Assembly (NCBI GenBank): GCA_946803715.1
Contig: CAMPET010000105.1
Coordinates: 78,244-105,378, forward strand
Direction: 5' to 3'
From: Beroe ovata
Lineage: Eukaryota; Ctenophora; Nuda; Beroida; Beroidae
DNA length: 27,135 bases
Positions 23,409-27,135 of the stretch are shown here, piece after piece. Position numbers and translations under genes: made by a program. Numbering within the stretch: position 1 is the first letter of the stretch; the number at the start of each line of letters is the position of its first letter. The notes under the pieces are model-generated. The model was not told where the DNA came from and ran no database searches. It saw nothing but the letters and a program-made list of their open reading frames with translations.

Positions 23409-26255
23409 ATGGTATCGGAACTACTGAACAGACGATCCCTTGGATCCCTCAATTCCCTTGCCGAGGATTCACTTTCGACTTTCAACGATGCGTTTACCAT
23501 ATATGGGCATCCGAAAGTGAAGAATACTTTGAAAGCTTTCGGTAAGTGGGAATCAGGACGCGAGTTTACAATGGTTTGTTTGTTATGGTTTGTTTGCAAT
23601 GGTTATCCGTGTTCTCTGGAGTATAACTGGTTGTGCAGGGAGATAGTAAGTATATGAGTATATGATATGATGCTTGTTGCAGAACAGCTGCAGATGGTTC
23701 AGATACCTGAGTACAGAACAGCGCTAAAACTCCGTGCTATTCAAAGGAAAATGCAGCGTGAGTGTCATATATTCAGCTCATGACTCACGAACATTCAAGT
23801 TCAATGGGCGAGTTATGGTCGCTGAAGTGAGAGTTCAATGAAATTGCTCAACTCCTCTCACATTCCTCTTAATGTTCCTGCTCATGAGTTACTCACTTGC
23901 AGTAAAATTGTGTACTAGTTGTCGTCTGACTACACCCTCACATCTCCATTATCCACCCCGTATAACCAACTCTATCCCTCACACTATACCTAATGCTCAT
24001 TGCTCTCTCTGTTTCTAGCCTATCTTGTGTCACAGTTTCCGAATCTGGAAGAATTTTCGAGCTATCTCATCCAGAAATCAATGAGAATTCCAATTTCTTC
24101 TCAAATGTGACACGACATACAGCTCCTCGGGAAAGCGAGATAGGGCCAAAATACGATCGGGAATCAATTCAGCGTCCAAAAATACATGGGAATCCATGGT
24201 ATTTGCTTGAATGTGGGACAAAAAAATTTCTTCGAATTCTGATCTGAGTTTCGATAGAAAATGAAGTGAATGACTCCACACTTTTCTACTTCATTTTCGG
24301 AGGTCTCTAATGATGTCTTTACCGGCACTTACGACACTAATTTTCGACCAAACCATCTCTCCTACTCTCACACTCCAAATATCAACCCTCGTTACGATCA
24401 TGTATAGTTCATACTCGCCGTNATGATTCCACACTTTTCTACTTCATTTTCGGAGGTCTCTAATGAAGTCTTTACCGGCGATTACGACACTAATTTTCCA
24501 CCAAATCATCTCTCCTACTCTTACACTACAAATATCAACCCTCGTTGCGATCATGTATAGTTCATACTCGCCGTGAAACTACGCTCAAACGACGATTTCT
24601 CTTCCCTGGGAAGCAAACACTACAAAAACGCGAAAATCAATGGGACACACTAATAGGCCAAAATTATTTCTGCACGTGACATGCTGAAATATAGTGTTTC
24701 TGACCTAATTTTTGATGTAGAATTCGAATCTGAAAGAATTAGAGAGCTAGCTGATCGGGAAATCGTGGAAAATTCTAATTTTTTCTCGGATATGGAGTTC
24801 TGAGTCACGTGATATACAGCTCGTCAGGGAAGCAAGATATGGCCGAAATTCGATCGGGAATCGATTCAGCGTCCAAAAATACATAGGAATCCATGGTATT
24901 TGCTTGAATGTGGGACAAAAAAATTTCTTCGAATTCTGATCCGAGTATCGATAGAAAATGAAGTGAATGATTCCACACTTTTCTACTTCATTTTCGGAGG
25001 TCTCTAATGAAGTCTTTACCGGCGATTACGACACTAATTTTCCGCCAAATCATCTCTCCTACTCTCACACTACAAATATCAACCCTCGTTGCGATCATGT
25101 ATAGTTCATACTCGCCGTGAAACTACGCTCAAATGACGATTTCTCTCCCCTGGGAAGCAAACACTACAAAAACGCGAAAAACATGGGACACACAAATAGG
25201 CCAAAATTATTTCTGCACGTGATATGCTGAAATATAGTGTTTCTGACCTAATTTTTGACGTAGAATTCAAATCTGAAAGAATTAGAGAGCTAGCTCATCG
25301 AGAAACTTGGATAAATTCCAATTTCTTCTCGGATTTGAAGTTCTGAGTCACGTGATATACAGCTCCTCAGGAAAGCGAGATAGGGCCAAAATACGATCGG
25401 GAATCGATTAAGCGTCCAAAAATACATGGGAATGGATCCCATCAATGGTTTATTTAGGATCGTAGGACTGAGTGAAAGTGTGGTTCGTGAAACTCACAAT
25501 CTGCTGGCCTCTCCTTAAATGCTTTTTACAAAGACTTAACGGTCAACTTTTCTACAATCCCTACCTCACCCCCTCCCCACTCCTCTCTTCCCACTCCTCT
25601 CTCTCTCTCTCGCCACACTCTCCCCTCACCCACCTTACTCCTCACCTTACCCTCTCCCCACTCCTCTCCTCACCTCACTCTCTTCCTCACTCACTCTCTT
25701 CCTCACCAATTCCCCCTCCCCAGTGCACCGAATCGATGTCCGGGACATTATCACGGTGTTCAGTGAGTGTGGACTACCAGCTCCTCATGAAGAGGTTACA
25801 GAGTCAGAAATGGAACCCATCATCACTGATGTCTGTCTCATGGTACATGATTATAGCAGTTAACACCCCTCCCCCTCTTCTTTTTTCATTTATTGGCATT
25901 TCCCTCTGGTGGTATGATTGTTTCTTTGTTGTTGAAGTACACCTCTGAGGCCTAAGGGCTTCTTAAGTTCTAAGTTCTACAAAATATTCGTTCACGCGAT
26001 AGTATTGTAATATTCGCTATATTGATCATACAAACTAAACATTTCCATATTCCTGTCCTCAATTATCACCTCAATTATCCCTTTCCACCCAGGCGGAGCG
26101 GAATGTGGACACCACCATAGTCTCATGCGAGGATCTGATACTAACATGGATACTCCAACTATTCGATAGTAACTACGTGGGAGCAGTTCCCGTTAAACAG
26201 TTTACAACCGCATTGGTCCTCTTGGGGGCTGGCCGACTCATCGACAAACTCAAGT
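23409..26255 (+). CDS. Dystrophin/dystrobrevin-family protein, EF-hand region, four exons, 3' incomplete
   Basis: Exons are 23409-23541, 23683-23757, 25724-25842 and 26093-26255; all are GT-AG and phases agree. The family links the actin cytoskeleton to the membrane dystroglycan complex. Exon 1 ends IYGHPKVKNTLKAFG and exon 2 reads EQLQMVQIPEYRTALKLRAI. These align with dystrophin's end of the WW domain (WDHPKMTELYQSL) and start of the first EF-hand region (YRTAMKLRRLQ). Exon 3 has LHRIDVRDIITVFSECGL, like dystrobrevin LHLVDIWNVIEAL. Exon 4 (ILTWILQLFDSNYVGAVPV ... GAGRLIDKLK) matches NWLLNVYDTGRTGRIRV and GGKIMDKLR. No WW tryptophan is visible. ATG 23409 could start a short isoform, but the frame is open back to 23349, so exon 1 may begin elsewhere. 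The second EF-hand, ZZ finger and coiled coil would lie past the window. Dystrophin, dystrobrevin and dystrotelin cannot be told apart here. Confidence 0.78.
24041..25433. repeat. 544-bp tandem repeat array in the dystrophin-family intron
   Basis: The anchor ccacacttttctacttcatt occurs at 24276, 24429 and 24973. The last two are 544 bp apart and the units between are highly similar throughout. The first unit breaks off at an N (24422) after 146 bases, and a tail of a preceding unit occupies 24041-24275. The unit includes gaatctgaaagaatt, acagctc(c/g)tc and gcgtccaaaaatacat. No coding frame is conserved between units. The irregular first spacing next to the N suggests collapsed or joined assembly. 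Confidence 0.85.
25560..25722 (+). repeat. Long pyrimidine (CT-rich) tract at a splice acceptor
   Basis: About 160 bases of almost pure C and T, built on ctcctctc, ctcacc and tctctctc words, run directly into the cag acceptor at 25721-25723 of the dystrophin-family exon 3. It serves as an exaggerated polypyrimidine tract. Confidence 0.8.
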
Positions 26256-26720
26256 GTGAGTGATTGTAGCGTGATTTGCGTGATTGAGCGTGAACCTTGG
26301 GCATTTCATTGCGTGATTTTTGGCATCACCTCTCTGTTAATATATGGCTTTCGGTTGCCCATAATCAAATATCAGAATGGCCGTAGTTGCAGTCTACCTA
26401 AGTGATACCTGTTACACCCTGTTTTATAACTCTGACCACTGTTAAAAGTATAATGACTAACACGGTTAACGGTGTGTAACGGTTGCATTAGGTAGTCATT
26501 ACACTAAACTCAAATCACACGTACACCAATGTATAGGACACATGTGTAACACCAATGTATATTGTATAGGACACTACACTGTATACATAGGGATACATAA
26601 GTAATCCGACCTTCTCACGTGTAATCATGTGGCAGAACCAAATTGATTACATTTATCGACTTTTAGCGAGGAACCTGAGATTATTTTCGTGAATTCGAAG
26701 TATATTTCGTGGTAAAACTN

Positions 26721-26772
26721 TGTTGTCTGTTTGTGTTGTCTGTTTGTGTTGTCTGTTTGTGTTGTCTGTTTG
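26721..26772. repeat. 13-bp minisatellite, four units
   Basis: tgttgtctgtttg is repeated exactly four times, starting immediately after the N at 26720, so the true copy number is probably higher. Confidence 0.9.
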
Positions 26773-27101
26773 TCTGACTGGGTGTTGCTTGTTTGCACCT
26801 GTCAGTTTGAGTGTCTGTCAAAGCCTTATCAGTCATTTATGACTCGTCTCTAAATCCCCATCATATTATGTTTAGTATGTCTGTCATTCTCAATGTATTC
26901 TGTATATGACAGTATCTATCATGCCTGTCATCCTTCCACTCGATTATAACAAGAGTAGGACAGCTGTCAGTCATGGACCTCTCCTCCTTCTTCAGCACAA
27001 TCGTCCGGTTATGAGTAACCGAGTTGTGATTGTGGGGGGTGGTAGATTTAATAGCTGTGATTGCACAACAGTGGTACTTCGCTGTTGTGCTTGTCACTAC
27101 T

Positions 27102-27135
27102 TGTGTGTGTGCGTGTGTGTGTGTGTGTGTGCGTG
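27102..27135. repeat. GT microsatellite at the window edge
   Basis: A (tg)n run with gc interruptions (gtgtgtgtgcgtgtgtgt...) continues to the last base. Confidence 0.9.

Larger units (their letters stand above)
26256..27135. other. Intron or intergenic tail of window
   Basis: After the gtgagt donor at 26256 no further dystrophin-family exon is visible. The stretch holds short irregular repeats of caccaatgtata and tataggacac near 26520-26575, a minisatellite at 26721-26772 beside an N, and a GT microsatellite at the end. A minus-strand open frame at 26861-27097 shows no motif. Confidence 0.5.

Noticed and set aside
23282-23599. 105-codon minus-strand frame opposite dystrophin-family exon 1
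   Set aside because: It is antisense to a frame that joins in phase to the YRTALKLR exon. No motif was seen.
25472-25948. 158-codon plus frame through the CT-rich tract
   Set aside because: The Ser/Pro/Leu/His run is the translation of a polypyrimidine tract. The real exon at 25724-25842 uses another frame that matches the dystrophin family.

Overview
The window looks like nuclear DNA of an invertebrate animal. Recognisable genes are split by mostly short introns with GT-AG borders and consistent phases. The families present (complement-type sushi modules, an ABCG half-transporter exon, a membrane-anchored UDP-glycosyltransferase, a dual-specificity phosphatase, a mitochondrial-type thiolase and a dystrophin/dystrobrevin-family protein) fit an animal. 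The phylum cannot be fixed from sequence alone; a sponge or another early-branching invertebrate is a guess. No operons, ribosome binding sites, CRISPR arrays, rRNA genes or tRNA genes were seen. Four single N characters (16652, 22824, 24422, 26720) probably mark assembly joins, and three of them touch repeats.

Layout. 1-1669: a short tandem repeat, then the 3' part of a plus-strand gene of serial sushi/CCP modules, with one probable GC-AG intron. 1670-9052: almost gene-free DNA with a TA-flanked inverted-repeat element (2225-2695), a GC-rich palindromic element (3007-3290), a possible decayed sushi remnant near 4.1 kb and an old diverged duplication of about 1.45 kb (4.65-7.03 kb). 9072-10677: a segment bounded by a 19-bp direct repeat and ending in an A-rich tail, carrying an ABCG ATPase exon; it looks like a retroposed, incompletely spliced piece of an ABCG transcript. 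10868-10989: a hairpin element. 12041-13789: a run of short plus-strand open frames of unknown family, probably a decayed gene or element.

14675-16505 (minus): a complete three-exon UDP-glycosyltransferase of 533 aa. 17043-17215: a second copy of the GC-rich palindromic element. 17899-18453: an intronless dual-specificity phosphatase. 19454-22749: ten exons of a mitochondrial acetyl-CoA acetyltransferase, colinear with human ACAT1 but lacking the terminal exon with the second catalytic cysteine. 23409-26255: four exons of a dystrophin/dystrobrevin-family gene (vestigial WW edge plus EF-hand region) that runs off the window; its large intron holds a 544-bp tandem repeat array.

The genes are not functionally linked. 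The most unusual signals are the retroposed ABCG piece, three inverted-repeat element families, the GC-AG sushi intron, the truncated thiolase at an N, and the unidentified coding block at 12-13.8 kb.
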